From positions 529,010-593,009 of the forward strand of contig JAGTXK010000119.1 in NCBI GenBank assembly GCA_019096195.1: a stretch of DNA of 64,000 nt. The letters run 5' to 3'. Origin of the DNA: Boletus sp. NGJ (taxonomy: Eukaryota; Basidiomycota; Agaricomycetes; Boletales; Boletaceae). Below the pieces are notes generated by a model. The model did not search any database. It worked only from the letters and a program-made list of their open reading frames with translations, and had not been told where the DNA came from. Position numbers and translations under genes: made by a program. Within the stretch, counting starts at the first letter, position 1. Each line of letters opens with the position of its first letter. This document shows, in pieces, positions 47,153-58,112 of the stretch.

Positions 47153-49034
47153 ATGCCCGCCCCATCCAAAGAATTACTTGACCCTTCTCAAGCCCTCGCT
47201 CATCTTCAGACCTACCCCAGATCAGATGGGCTCTCCGTCCAGGAGCTCATGGACTCAAACGTCCATGGGGGGCTTACCTACAACGATTTCTTGATGCTCC
47301 CAGGAAAGATCGACTTTCCAGCGTCCGTTGTCACCACGGACACCAGGATTACCCGCAACGTCGTTTTAAAGACACCTTTTTTGAGTAGTCCGATGGATAC
47401 CGTCACCGAAACAGAGATGGCCATCAGTCTTGCCCTCTTGGGCGGTATCGGTGTTATTCATCATAACCAGTCCCCATCTTCACAGGCAGCCATGGTCCGC
47501 GCCGTAAAGAGGCATGAAAATGGCTTTATCACCGATCCTGTTGTGCTTTCTCCTAATCATAATACCGCTGATGTATTGGATATCAAGGCGCGTCTTGGAT
47601 TCTGTGGGATTCCCATCACCGGTATGTTTGGTTTCCGTTCACTTTGCGTACTTGATGTATACATTGTTCATAATAATCTTCGTTCTTCCGAGTAACGGAT
47701 TCCGTCTGTGATCTGCGGAATTTGCATTTTCTTTTCTGATATCTCCAGTTCTATCACTGTTATACCGACTAACAATCACTGTTCTGTCACTCAGACACGG
47801 GATCTCTTGGAGGGAAACTCGTCGGTATCGTTACCTCGCGCGACGTCCAGTTTGAGTCTCCATCCACGCCTCTTCACGAAGTCATGACCACCACTCAGCT
47901 GGTCACCGCACCTCAGGGTGTCACGCTCAACGAGGCCAATATCATCCTGCGCTCCTCTAAGAAGGGAAAGCTCCCGATTGTGGACGCCCAAGGCCGACTC
48001 ACCTCCCTCCTCGCCCGTTCTGATCTATTGAAGAACCAGAACTACCCACTCGCGAGCAAGAACCCTGAGAGCAAGCAGCTTTATGCTGCTGCTGCGGTCG
48101 GCACACGACCCAACGACAGGGAACGTCTCCAATTACTCGTCGAGGCGGGTCTCGACATTGTTGTGCTCGATTCGTCGCAGGGCAACTCGGTCTTCCAGGT
48201 TGACATGATCCACTGGATCAAGGAGACATTCCCCAAACTCGAGGTGATCGCGGGCAATGTCGTTACACGCGAGCAGGCTGCCAGCCTCATCGCCGCCGGC
48301 GCAGACGGTCTCCGCGTCGGCATGGGCAGCGGGTCGATTTGTATCACGCAGGAAGTCATGGCTGTCGGTCGGCCCCAAGCGACGGCCGTGTACGCTGTGG
48401 CCGAGTTTGCCAACAAGTTTGGCGTCCCTGTCATTGCGGACGGTGGGGTTGGGAACGTGGGACACATCGTCAAGGCGTTGGCGCTGGGCGCGAGCGCGGT
48501 CATGATGGGTGGTTTGTTGGCGGGTACGTCCGAGGCCCCAGGCGAGTACTTTTACCATGATGGGAAGCGGGTCAAGGCCTATCGGGGTATGGGCAGTCTC
48601 GAAGCGATGGAAGCGGGTAAACCCGGCATCCCCGCCAAAGTCAACGGGAGACCCGGCTCGACGAAACACGCGCCGCAGCCGACGAGCGCACCACACGAGA
48701 ACGCGGCCACGACGCGCTATTTCTCCGAGGCTGCGGCGATCAAGGTAGCGCAAGGGGTATCTGGGGACGTGCAGGACAAGGGGAGCGTCAAAGCGTTTTT
48801 ACCGTATTTGTATGTGGGGGTGCAACACAGTTTGCAGGATATCGGAGTGAAGAGTGTGGACGAGTTGAGGGAGGGCGTGAAGGCGGGATGTGTGCGATTT
48901 GAGCCGAGGACGGCGAGTGCGCAGGTCGAGGGGGGAGTGCACGGTTTAAATTCGTGCGTCTTTCTCGTTTTTTGTTTCAAGGGGATGGGGTTACTGATTT
49001 GGGGTATAGATACACGAAGAGGTTGTATGCTTGA
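47153..49034 (+). CDS. IMD: Inosine-5'-monophosphate dehydrogenase
   Basis: Oxidises IMP to XMP with NAD, the committed step of GTP synthesis, as a cytosolic tetramer. Exons 47153-47621, 47795-48953 and 49010-49034 give 1653 nt, 550 residues, close to the usual fungal size (about 520-550). Motifs: [12 protein letters not shown] near residue 38; CBS module ([37 protein letters not shown]) inserted in the barrel; [19 protein letters not shown]; catalytic loop [12 protein letters not shown] with its Cys; [46 protein letters not shown]. The last exon codes only YTKRLYA after the split Ser codon, preserving a basic C terminus. Confidence 0.97.
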
Positions 49035-49550
49035 GTGGGTGTGGCGATATATTTCAGACTATTCATCCGAAATGTATGCCACTGATTTTTGATATTGTGG
49101 AGTGAATGGAGAGCAAGAGAAAGATGTCAGTGTCGCATCGTTGAATCCCGCCTTGTGATGGTTAGGAGAGGGATCCACGCTGGCTAGTTGCAGTGTGGTA
49201 CTGACCTGCTCCCACGAGTCCTCACCCGCCTAACGGAGAACTCAGATATCGCCCAAGTTACTAAGTCGCCTGCTGGCAGGCTGAGAGTGGCTGTGGTACT
49301 TAAATACAAGTGCCAACAGGGTCGTGACGCCCTGAGCCTCCATAGCTTTCAGCTTCAACCTGCAACTCGACCTCATCCTCACGACGGTCGCTGTTCCCTA
49401 TGTTCACCTTTGTCTGATGACGCGGGCCAACCTGCCTACTCAATGTAGGTGATGGAATGATCCCGATTCTCCTGTCATTTTTTTCGTGCTGGATTTGGCA
49501 TGGTGTTGCAGTTCTTGCATGGTCATGATAGGCAGTCGTGACGCACGTCT
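49035..49550. other. Intergenic, no gene seen
   Basis: Downstream of IMPDH. No recognised motif. Confidence 0.5.
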
Positions 49551-49559
49551 TTGGGATTC

Positions 49560-50830
49560 AGGTATGATGGCCCATCGCTCAGCAATCATGTTTTCCCTGC
49601 CTGCTTTAGTATTTTAACGCATGTGAGAGTAGAGATTGTATCCTGGCAAGGGTATGCATTTCATGTCATCTCGCTGTTTCGTGGAGAAGAAAAGATGATG
49701 GCAAATTCGACAATGTCTAAAAAGTTGTTTGGGTGTTCTGCCATTGAGCCGATCAAGACCACGAGCGGTTGGCCATGCACCTCCTCCCGTTTCTTTGATC
49801 CATTTGAATGAACTCCAGGGGACGTGTATTTTCGTCGACGCCATTGCGCACGCCCGCATCATTCCCTCCCACACTTCTTTGCTGTGCCAGCTCTCAACCA
49901 CGCCCTGCCAATCTCATTGATCCTTGAAAGTCGTCCACCGCGACTGAAGACCTCCCATAGGTCGTGGCTCGGGATCCGGCCAAATGAATGTGGGGGGGGA
50001 GGGGGCAATTCGGATAAAGTGAAGGTACAGTCAGGCTGTTTATGTTCGTGTAACCTCATATGAGATCGTCGTCTCTCGTCGTGCATACCTACTTCTCAGG
50101 CTTTGGTGTTTCAAGATTATGAACAAGCGCAGGTATTCACCATTGAACGATGCTTATTTCGACACGGTTCGATGTCTCGACTAAGACAATGAGAGCATCA
50201 CAACCATACTTGCACGCATTCACAATGATGACAGGGCCCTCGCGAGCTGCCTGTTGCAGTTCGGAGAAGAGTGGGGGGAGAAGGAAATGGGACAGACCAG
50301 GCAATGGCGCGGATTCGGGTGATGACCTTTTGCAATTCAACGTTGAGACGGGACACCTGATCATGCTGATCTGGATCAGGTGTATCAAGGGCAGTCCGAA
50401 TGAGTATGGGTCTGCTGTGAACTCGTCTGCCAACATCTTTCCTGTCACGCCGGACCACTGACATCATCAAGTGGGGAACGGAGGCGAGTGAGCTGGCTCC
50501 AAAAGACACCCCGACCTTGTTCTGAAGAAGCTCGACCGCATTTGTGGGAGAGCGATTGCGACGATAAGCTGGGAACGTATCCAATTGCCATTCGTGATAC
50601 GCGAGTATGTCGAGGAACGGGAGATCCAGCGATTCCTTGTTGATCGCGTCGCTCCGCCTGAGAACCTTGTCAAGCATCCGGATCATCGTGACCTCCTCTT
50701 CAGACGGCCTGCAACACCCAAAGCGCGACAATAATCACTCCAGAAATGATAGAGATCAGAATGCAGGGCCTACCGACCGAGTTCGTAATCGACAGAGGCC
50801 ATGGGCGATAAGACTACAGGGAACGTGTTA
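49560..50830 (-). pseudogene. CHAT-domain (caspase-like) protein gene, decayed
   Basis: The best-preserved part (50448-50137) reads FSELQQAAREGPVIIVNACK then YGCDALIVL, the N-terminal strands of a CHAT domain, preceded by a linker with GLSHFLLPP in a different phase from its upstream neighbour (50731-50500). Further down (49.62-49.90 kb) fragments such as ACAMAST and SFLLHETAR weakly resemble the ACHG and ACETA regions of CHAT catalytic cores, but frames shift and stops occur. Fungal TPR-CHAT proteins are caspase-fold proteases often linked to defence or programmed death. A short similar fragment is at 56560-56760. Confidence 0.65.
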
Positions 50831-51145
50831 GACATGCGCGCGTGAAGCTGCCAGTGGTCAATATATTCGCGACACGCACCGTATCTTGCCAAAGGTGCAT
50901 TCGACCTCGACCCAACCTACTAGTTCTGACCCGAATGTGATGGTCGGTGTCCGTAGTTCGAATCAATCGCGTCCATCAAGACGGAGCGACTGTTTCAAGG
51001 CCTCGTACGTGAACTGTTTCTCGGGTGTTGAAGGAGACTGAGGACGACGTGGAAGTCGTTCAAAGATGACTTAACGTACGCACGGGGTGGCTGGCAATTC
51101 AGACTCCGGCTGACATACGCTGCTTGGGGACTCCTATCCAGACTC
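50831..51145. other. Intergenic, no gene seen
   Basis: Boundary between GC-rich gene space and the AT-rich decayed tract. Confidence 0.4.
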
Positions 51146-51443
51146 TTCAAATATCTCGGACGATAACTCAATGTCGTCTAAATGTAAACATTCCCGTAGC
51201 AAACAACAGAAACTGCCCCAGAACTCTACCCCCGCTGAGGGCGACTACAAGAAAAACACCAACGTCAATGGTAAGATCAGCTTCACCACTTGAGGGAACT
51301 AATGATATTAAATATGCAAAGTCATGCACCCTCAATTGCACCAGGGCTCTACCACCAGTGAGGGTGGTGTCAACCACACAAACATTAAAGACAACATTGA
51401 CAGTAATGATCAGGTTCACTATTATTTGAGGGAATAGATACTA

Positions 51444-51657
51444 CAGTGGCTCAAAAAAGTGTCCCAATGTTTGGCTATTTTGCAAAGACTTGACATTTGC
51501 AAAAGAACCAAAAGGTATTAGCCCTAACCCTTGCTGGGCCATTGATAGCCCTAATCCTTGCCCTGAAGATGAGCCCTTAGTCATGTGAGTTGGTTGTCAT
51601 GGTACTGAGTTATAGCCATATTAAAAGGATATGTCATTGGGACACTTATTTGACTCC
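51444..51657 (+). repeat. Left terminal inverted repeat of Tc1-A
   Basis: Nearly identical to the reverse complement of 52831-53043. The outer tip GGCTCAAAAAAGTGTCCCAA recurs inverted at the inner edge (51635-51657). Confidence 0.92.
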
Positions 51658-51795
51658 TGATATTATCAACTATCATTTAGTAAATAACATAAGGTTCTGA
51701 TGGATGCTGTGCTTCAACCCTGTCTGATTATGTCACTTACATAACTCCAAATGGTATAAAGAGCAGAGATACCATTCAGCCAACCCTACTTCATT

Positions 51796-52811
51796 ATGAA
51801 ATCCACTCCCTCCTCTGCTAGAGCCAATATTCTTTTTCTCTCTGAATCTGGCCTTTCTACTAGGCAAATATCATTCCAAACTGGTCTGGGGAAGTCTACT
51901 GTGGCCAGGGTTATCAAGGAGATCCACCCAGGCAAGGAAAACATCAAATTAGGATGTCCTTCCAAACTTTCTCCTACTGATAAAAGGAGAATTGTCTCTA
52001 GTATTACCTCTGGCAAAGTTGAAAATGCTGTCCAGGCTACCCATCTCATCAATTCTGCTCTCTCTTCTCCTGTCTCTGCTCAAACTGTTAGGAATGTTCT
52101 CAAGTCTGCATCTCTCAAGGCTGTAGTCAAGAAAAAGAAGCCACTCTTGTCTGTGAAGCATAGGCAACATAGGCTAGCCTTTGCTCTCAAGCACCAACAT
52201 TGGACTGTGGAGGACTGGACTAGGGTTATATGGTCAGATGAAACCAAGATCAACAGGATTGGGTCAGATGGAAGGAAGTATGTATGGAAATTGGCAGGAA
52301 AGTCTTTGCAAGACAAGGAAGTTCAGGGAACAGTAAAGTTTGGAGGGGTTCCTTGATGGTTTGGGGATGCATGAGTTGGAGTGGAGTGGGGATTCTTGCA
52401 GAGGTTGAAGGGAGGATGAATGCTGAGCAGTATGTCTCCATTTTGGAGGATAATCTGCTTCCTTCCATGGAAAATTCTGGAATTCCTAAAGAGAGCATTA
52501 TCTTTCAACAAGATAATGACCCCAAGCACACCTCTAAAAGAGCCAAGGAGTGGCTGGAATCTCAAGGGATCAAGCTTCTTGACTGGCCAGCACAATCTCC
52601 AGACCTTAATCCCATTGAACATCTCTGGCAAATCCTCAAAAAAAAACTCAATAGCTATACAACACCACCAAAAGGAGTATGGGAGCTTTGGGAGAGAATT
52701 GAAGTGGAGTGGGGGAAGATAGAGGTTGAGGAGTGTCAAGGATTGATAGAGAGTATGCCTAGAAGACTAGAGGCAGTGATAAAAGCAAAGGGAGGGCATA
52801 CAAAGTACTAA
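51796..52811 (+). pseudogene. Tc1 transposase (DD34E), single frameshift
   Basis: Starts at ATG 51796 with a paired-like helix-turn-helix (residues about 1-50, LSTRQISFQTGLGKSTVARV) and a second DNA-binding helix set. The catalytic core has WSDETKINRIG (first Asp, about 52231), MVWGCMS, FQQDNDPKHTSK (second Asp) and WPAQSPDLNPIEHLW (Glu); 34 residues lie between second Asp and Glu, hence DD34E. Near 52345 the run GGAGGGGTTCC is one base short, so the first frame ends at 52356 while the second half continues to 52811. All catalytic residues survive. About 338 codons if the shift is disregarded, a normal Tc1 size. Confidence 0.93.
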
Positions 52812-52830
52812 ATTGAAGAATAGAAATGTT

Positions 52831-53043
52831 GCTCAAAAAAGTGTCCTCAATGACATGTCACTTTAATATGGCTATATCTCAGTGCCATGACAACCAAATT
52901 ATATGACTAAGGGCTCATCTTCAGGGCAAGGATTAGGGCTATCAATGGCCCAGCAAGGGTTAGGGCTAATACCTTTTGGTTCTTTTGCAAATGTCAAGTC
53001 TTTGCAAAATAGCCAAACATTGGGACACTTTTTTGAGCCACTG
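52831..53043 (-). repeat. Right terminal inverted repeat of Tc1-A
   Basis: Partner of 51444-51657; its inner edge GCTCAAAAAAGTGTCC (52831-52846) is the inverted copy of its own outer tip. Confidence 0.92.
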
Positions 53044-55830
53044 TAATTCTGCTTGTCAAACAATGCAAAGTCACACACCCTCAGCCCCAAAGCTCTGTTC
53101 ATGGTGATGTTGACTACAAGAAAATCAATGACAACATCAATGATAGGGTTTCGCCAATGGAGGGAAAGACTTCAAGGCAATCTTTGGGACGATCTATATA
53201 AAGACATTCTTGTGATCATTGTGGAATGGTTGGTGGGGAAATTAGATTCGTGCTTTGGTAACTGGCAAAATGTGGCAGAGCTCTTCAATAACAGGCAGGG
53301 TCTCAAGCAGAAATTTCTGACGGCTTAGAGGTCCAAGTCGTTTAGGGATATATTGGATTTTGGGCAAGTGATTTAGCCGATCAACCACACCTATGACATA
53401 TGGTTAATCCTTCCAGACTATCTTCAATCTGCGTCGCCCTCCAAGGAGGACACAAAGAGAGTATTGTGAGGTAAGTTTCTGTTAGCTATCCAGAGCTGCT
53501 GGCACACCAAATTCTTTTCTACAGTGGTCCAGGCAGCATGGAAGCTACCCTATCAGGGAACATATCATAAGCTTCTTTTCCAAAATATCAACAATATTTT
53601 CAGCAAGATGTACGAAAATATCTGCTCTATCGTCCAGAGCTCTGGTACAGGAAAATCATGAATGGTCCATGAGCAGTCAAATCTGGTTTTCACTCTCCCT
53701 ATCAATATGCAGACTGAGAAGGGGATCAGTATGTCTTGGTCCTGTGTTACATCCCTCCATTTCATGCTGATTCAAGTTCTGATGTTGCATATCCACCGCT
53801 GGACGAACCATTGCATAACTATCTAGCATAGACATATGATGATGTGGATGAATGCAAGAGGCGTTATGTGGTGTTTTTCTCCTCACTGTTTTCTCACACA
53901 GCTGAAGAACTTATGGAGTTCAAAAACCAAAAACGACAGGCCCAAGGGGAGTTTGCCAGAATGTGGCGCAAGTGCATGAGCAGTGAGACATACCGTCACA
54001 GCTTCTATGCGAAAGTGGTGGAAATGTGCAACATAAGTTGAACTGATTTTGATTTATGTGAGGCTAAAGATAGGAGATATGATCCCTCTTCCAGTCAGTT
54101 TCAGAGAACGTCGAGTCTTGCCTTGTATCCCAAGCACAGTCGAGCCTTGATACTCTGATCAATTCATTGGATGCCCTCTGTGAGATCACTAGCCAGGTCA
54201 AGATTGTCATCTACATCGATGAGGCCCATGAACTGTGTGGATGTCACTGGTCCAAGGGAAAATGGTTCACACAACATGATATTCTGAGCTCCATACTCGC
54301 CAAGTTTTGCGAACGGCCCTTGTTTTGCATCTATCTTTCCACACAGCTTCCACTTCCCCTTCTTCGAATGTCCCCTCCATGTGTGTCCTAGTGCAGTCGC
54401 TCCTTCTGAGCGTGCTCTGATATCTACTGATGCACTGTCGGCTCCCATCACTGAGACACCCTTCGACTGTGCACCCAACCTCAAGGTATATCCTACATGT
54501 TTTATGTGTAAGCGATCTCTCAGAGATTGATTATTTGGCAAAGTGGGGACATCCACTGTAAGTTCCTTCATGCATTGAACTTCGTCTCTCACCCATATTG
54601 TCCAGTTGGTGGACCATGCTTAATGGTCAAATCTCTGCCGAGGACAGGAAAGCACTGGAATGCACACTCGTCAACTTTGCACAAATGAAGCTATTATGTC
54701 AGCATAACATATCTGTCCCACATGACACAGTAATATTAACTACATGGCTTGCAGTCCTGGATGTGCTGCTCATGCTTGACTTTGAGCCAAGTCGCTCACA
54801 GATGTTGCAAGAGGACCTGATAAAGAGCCATATGTGTCTCGCTTACTCTGTGCCATGTTACCGCGAGTACTCTCAGTCAGGCTACTCCTCTGAACCTCTT
54901 CTTGCCAAAGCAGCTCTCCAGCAGATACATGAATTCCAGAAGTGTGTCGAGCCTACTAGTAGTGTCAACGTCATGGTTGAAATCATTAAGTCTGCATTGG
55001 ACGCCACATTGATAGATCTTGGTCAGTGTGGCAAGGTTGTAATGCGGTTACTCCTCATGCACGCATATATGGATGGTGTGCTGGATGGCTGCCCTTCCCT
55101 GGAATCCCTGATAAACTTCAGCCAAGGATGCAAGCTCATCATGTTCATCCAGCACCTCTTCAGCTCAACCACAGCTGAGCAGATATTGAAGAGTAAACCC
55201 TGTAACATAATCCAAAACATCACCTTCTGCTCTGCATTTGAACTATCTCTAGTTCGATTTACCCACTTTGTCAAGGTTGTAGATACAAGTGTGCTGACCA
55301 CAGAGGCACTCTTTGCTGCACTTGTCAGGAGGATGGCCTTTATTTGCTATGAGACACAGGATTGCATGGACTTTGCGATCCCTGTCTTACTTGACGAGAC
55401 ATCTACTCTCTAGGAATCCGCCATGACTGTGATTCTGGTGCAGGTCAAACAACGTCTCACTGGATGCAGCCCAACAGCGTATGCTTTTAGTCAAGAGCAA
55501 GTTGATCTCTTTCCAAAGGCAGGGGATGACAAATCGCTGGATTGCACCTATACATCATATTGATTTCGGAGCTTGGTGCAAAGCCAAGGGGAAGTCCTCC
55601 AATGCCAACGAGCATAGCTGTCTCATCACAGCCAGAGGTGCAACACTACCTCCTTGACACCCACCCACGCTTCAGTGTCACTGCTTATGGCTGTTTTGAT
55701 ACTCTGTACAGAGTCATCAACAAGGAGGAGAACACCACCTACATTCACCTCTTGGCTACCCATGGCTTACTGGAAGAACATCCTCACAAAGATAGTGACA
55801 CTCTGCTGTAATGAGGCTCAAGCCTTTTTT

Positions 55831-57224
55831 TCGACATGGTGAAGATCCATATCACTGGATGATGGACAGTTGGCTAGCAGTCAACAAGCTTGACTGAAAT
55901 GACCAAACATCTTCACTTGATTGTTGTTCGAACGTCTACAGTTCCACGTTCATGAATTTTTATCCTCTTGCCACCTGTGTACTATCCATGACTCTTCCAT
56001 CCTTCACAACAAATCTTGTGTATTGATAGCCTCACAGTGTCTATTTTCACTGCACTCCATGCTTGTATGCTTCCAGCCCCAACAGTCCTATTAGCATCCC
56101 ACTCTTACTTTTCTTCATGTTCCACTGGCACTGCATTCACTAGATTACTGTTATCTCACTCAGTAAGTGTTCTTGCTGGAGAAACAAACATTGGGGTGTC
56201 TCCTCATACCCTCATAACACACAACTGAACCCCAATCATGACCTCACTGCAAAGAGTCACAGAATCTAACAAAAAGACAGCAGAGCATACCTGAAAGAAA
56301 TTGTAGAACCCCAGAATTCTTGAGAACACATGTTAAGTCTCTTGCTGCCATGGTACAGTGACATTGAGCAGTCCCAGAAGCAGACTTCCAGTGGTTGATG
56401 AAAATGTTTGAAGGTGACGATGCCTTCAGGCTGCAAGTTAGGCAGGGGCAAGCTCCTACATCAGCGAGACAGTGCACCATAAGGTGGAGGTGCCAAACTT
56501 TAGTGCATCAAGTATGGGATGGACATGATGAATGCATTGTCCAGTGAGGATGCAAAGTGATTTATTGTTGATCGTGTCACTTCACTAGAGAACATTATCA
56601 ATTGTTTATGCTTGTGTAACCTCATGATTGTCATCTCTTGTCGCTGTGCATACCTACTACTTCTCAGGCTTGGTGTTCAAGATCATGAACAAGCGCAGGT
56701 ACTATCACCATAGAATGATGCTTATTTTGACATGGTTTGATGTTATGCACCAACAAAATAGGTTGGCTTTGCCAATTTCAATTTTGGTGCCTTGGTTTGT
56801 GTCCCAAGAAATGCAGCACACTGCAAATGAACTCAGCATGTCTCTTGATGAATTCCCCAACTCCCATGAAGTGGGGGAGGGTTTTCACAGCCAGAATCAT
56901 TCTGCTCTCTGCCAAAGGACCCATGGCGAAATATTATATAATACTGTCTAGTACCTTGTGATCCTTTGCTCAAACATTTTCAAACTTGGTAATCTAGCTT
57001 GTTTGGGTTCCCTTTTTTTGGGTCAGTCAGAAGTTAATTTCTCTTTTGTATGACATCCTGTGGCTGATAACCTGCCATTGGAACTCTGCTTGAGACCATG
57101 TGAGTCATTTGTGCCCATTTATTGTTTGGTCATGCCAACTCATTTGCAAGTTTGTTGAGAAGGCTGTTTGTTTTGTGCCACACATTGTTGATGAATGCTT
57201 CTGCCCTTCTGATGGGCCTTATAA
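55831..57224. other. AT-rich spacer with a CHAT-like fragment
   Basis: No intact gene. About 56560-56760 matches parts of 50030-50180 and 50630 (TGTGTAACCTCAT, CATACCTACT, GAACAAGCGCAGGTA, ATGATGCTTATTT blocks), that is, an internal piece of the CHAT gene remnant with the middle missing. Short open frames elsewhere show no motifs. Confidence 0.5.
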
Positions 57225-57480
57225 CATCAGTAAAAACAGGACTAACTGTCCAGTGCTGTCCAGTACTGGACAGCAACATAGTGCTCATAGTGAGGGTCCA
57301 ACTGAATAGTGGTTTGATAGTACTATGACAGTGTCTCATAGTCTGTTCATAGTGTGGCCATAGTCTGTCATAGTATTCTCATAGTGTCTCATAGTATTCT
57401 TATAGTACTTTCATAGTGGTTATAGTATTCTCACAGTATCTCATAGTGTCTCATAGTAGTCTCATAGTACTTCTCATAGT
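57225..57480 (+). repeat. TCATAGT satellite-like repeat, copy 2
   Basis: Near-identical to 1183-1390, including the perfect CTGTCCAGTACTGGACAG palindrome (about 57255), then extended TCATAGT units up to the edge of the Tc1-B fragment. Confidence 0.85.
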
Positions 57481-58110
57481 GATAGGATGGATGGAGACCT
57501 TTACCTTCAGATTTTGAAGGATGAGCTGCTGAATACTCTGCAGTATTATGGTCTAGATCCTCCTAACATGATCTTTCAGCAAGACAATGACTCCAAGCAT
57601 ACTTGCAAAAAGATGAAAAAGTGGCTTAAAGAGCAGAATTTTGAAACTATGATATGGCCAGCACAGTCTCCTGACCTCAACCTCATTGAACACCTCTGGA
57701 GTCACCTCAAAAGAAGGCTAGCAGATCAAGAACATCCTCCTAGTGGAATTTATGAGTTATGGAAGAGAGTTCAGGTGGAATGGGAGGGAATACCACTTGA
57801 GAAGTGTCAGAAGTTGATTGAAAGCATGCCTAGGAGGGTTGAGGCAGTGCTCAAGGCAAAAGGAGGCTATACCAAGTAATACCCACCTTATATCAAGAGA
57901 TGCAAAACTATTGCAATGGTATTGCTGTTTTGAAATAGACATAACTCCACAGCCTCTGATCCAAATCACATGATCCAACATTCAGATTGTAGCCAAATGT
58001 GTGTATTTTGTTTGTTCCCACCAAAGCTAAGTGTAATTCCCATGGGTGTTTGTGGTGTGCTGCATGCACCACATTAGGATTAGATATTGCAACAGTTTTA
58101 GAGGTCACTG
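57481..58110 (+). mobile_element. Truncated Tc1-type element, family B (right end)
   Basis: Holds the C-terminal part of a transposase (57487-57879: FQQDNDSKHTCKKM, WPAQSPDLNLIEHLW, ending KAKGGYTK) and a right terminal repeat ending CACTG at 58110 next to TA. The left half is missing and replaced by the TCATAGT array. Sequence differs clearly from Tc1-A although motifs align. The repeat spans about 57897-58110, the same length as in Tc1-A. Confidence 0.85.
57487..57879 (+). pseudogene. Tc1-B transposase, C-terminal fragment
   Basis: 130 open codons containing the second catalytic Asp and final Glu with 34 residues between them. The DNA-binding domain and first Asp are lost. Asn-Leu replaces the usual Asn-Pro before the Ile-Glu. 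Confidence 0.85.
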
Positions 58111-58112
58111 TA

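Larger units (their letters stand above)
51444..53043 (+). mobile_element. Complete Tc1-type DNA transposon, 1600 bp
   Basis: Ends CAGTGGCTC...GAGCCACTG, flanked by TA on both sides (51442-51443, 53044-53045), with inverted repeats of about 214 bp (51444-51657 and 52831-53043). Inside is one transposase gene. The homologous inverted copy D keeps an unoccupied TA at 61625-61626, which proves insertion with TA duplication. One frameshift in the transposase makes this copy non-autonomous, and a further copy starts at 63844. Confidence 0.96.
51146..55830 (+). pseudogene. P-loop NTPase family member C, broken, inverted partner of 59245-61950
   Basis: Same family as copy B but far decayed. It has three roughly 130-bp tandem units near the start (PPLR/EGG..NIK-type repeat, 51190-51430 and 53050-53140), a SFRDILDFG segment (53340), the P-loop SSGTGKS (53638-53658) followed at once by TGA where copy B has Arg, Walker B KIVIYIDEAHEL (54200-54235), and an open stretch 54598-55413 with YSSEPLLAKAAL and LIDLGQCGKVVMRLLL. 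The last domain fragment (55542-55811) holds ISELGAKPR and HPRFSVTAYGC. A complete Tc1 element (51444-53043) interrupts it. Numerous stops rule out a full protein. Confidence 0.82.

Noticed and set aside
48081-48753. Long antisense open frames (140 and 206 codons) inside IMPDH
   Set aside because: They are shadows of a GC-rich, strongly biased coding exon; IMPDH motifs are unambiguous on the other strand.
54164-54592. 142-codon minus-strand frame (and its mirror at 60084-60511)
   Set aside because: Antisense of the DEAH region in the broken NTPase copies; it appears in both only because they are duplicates.
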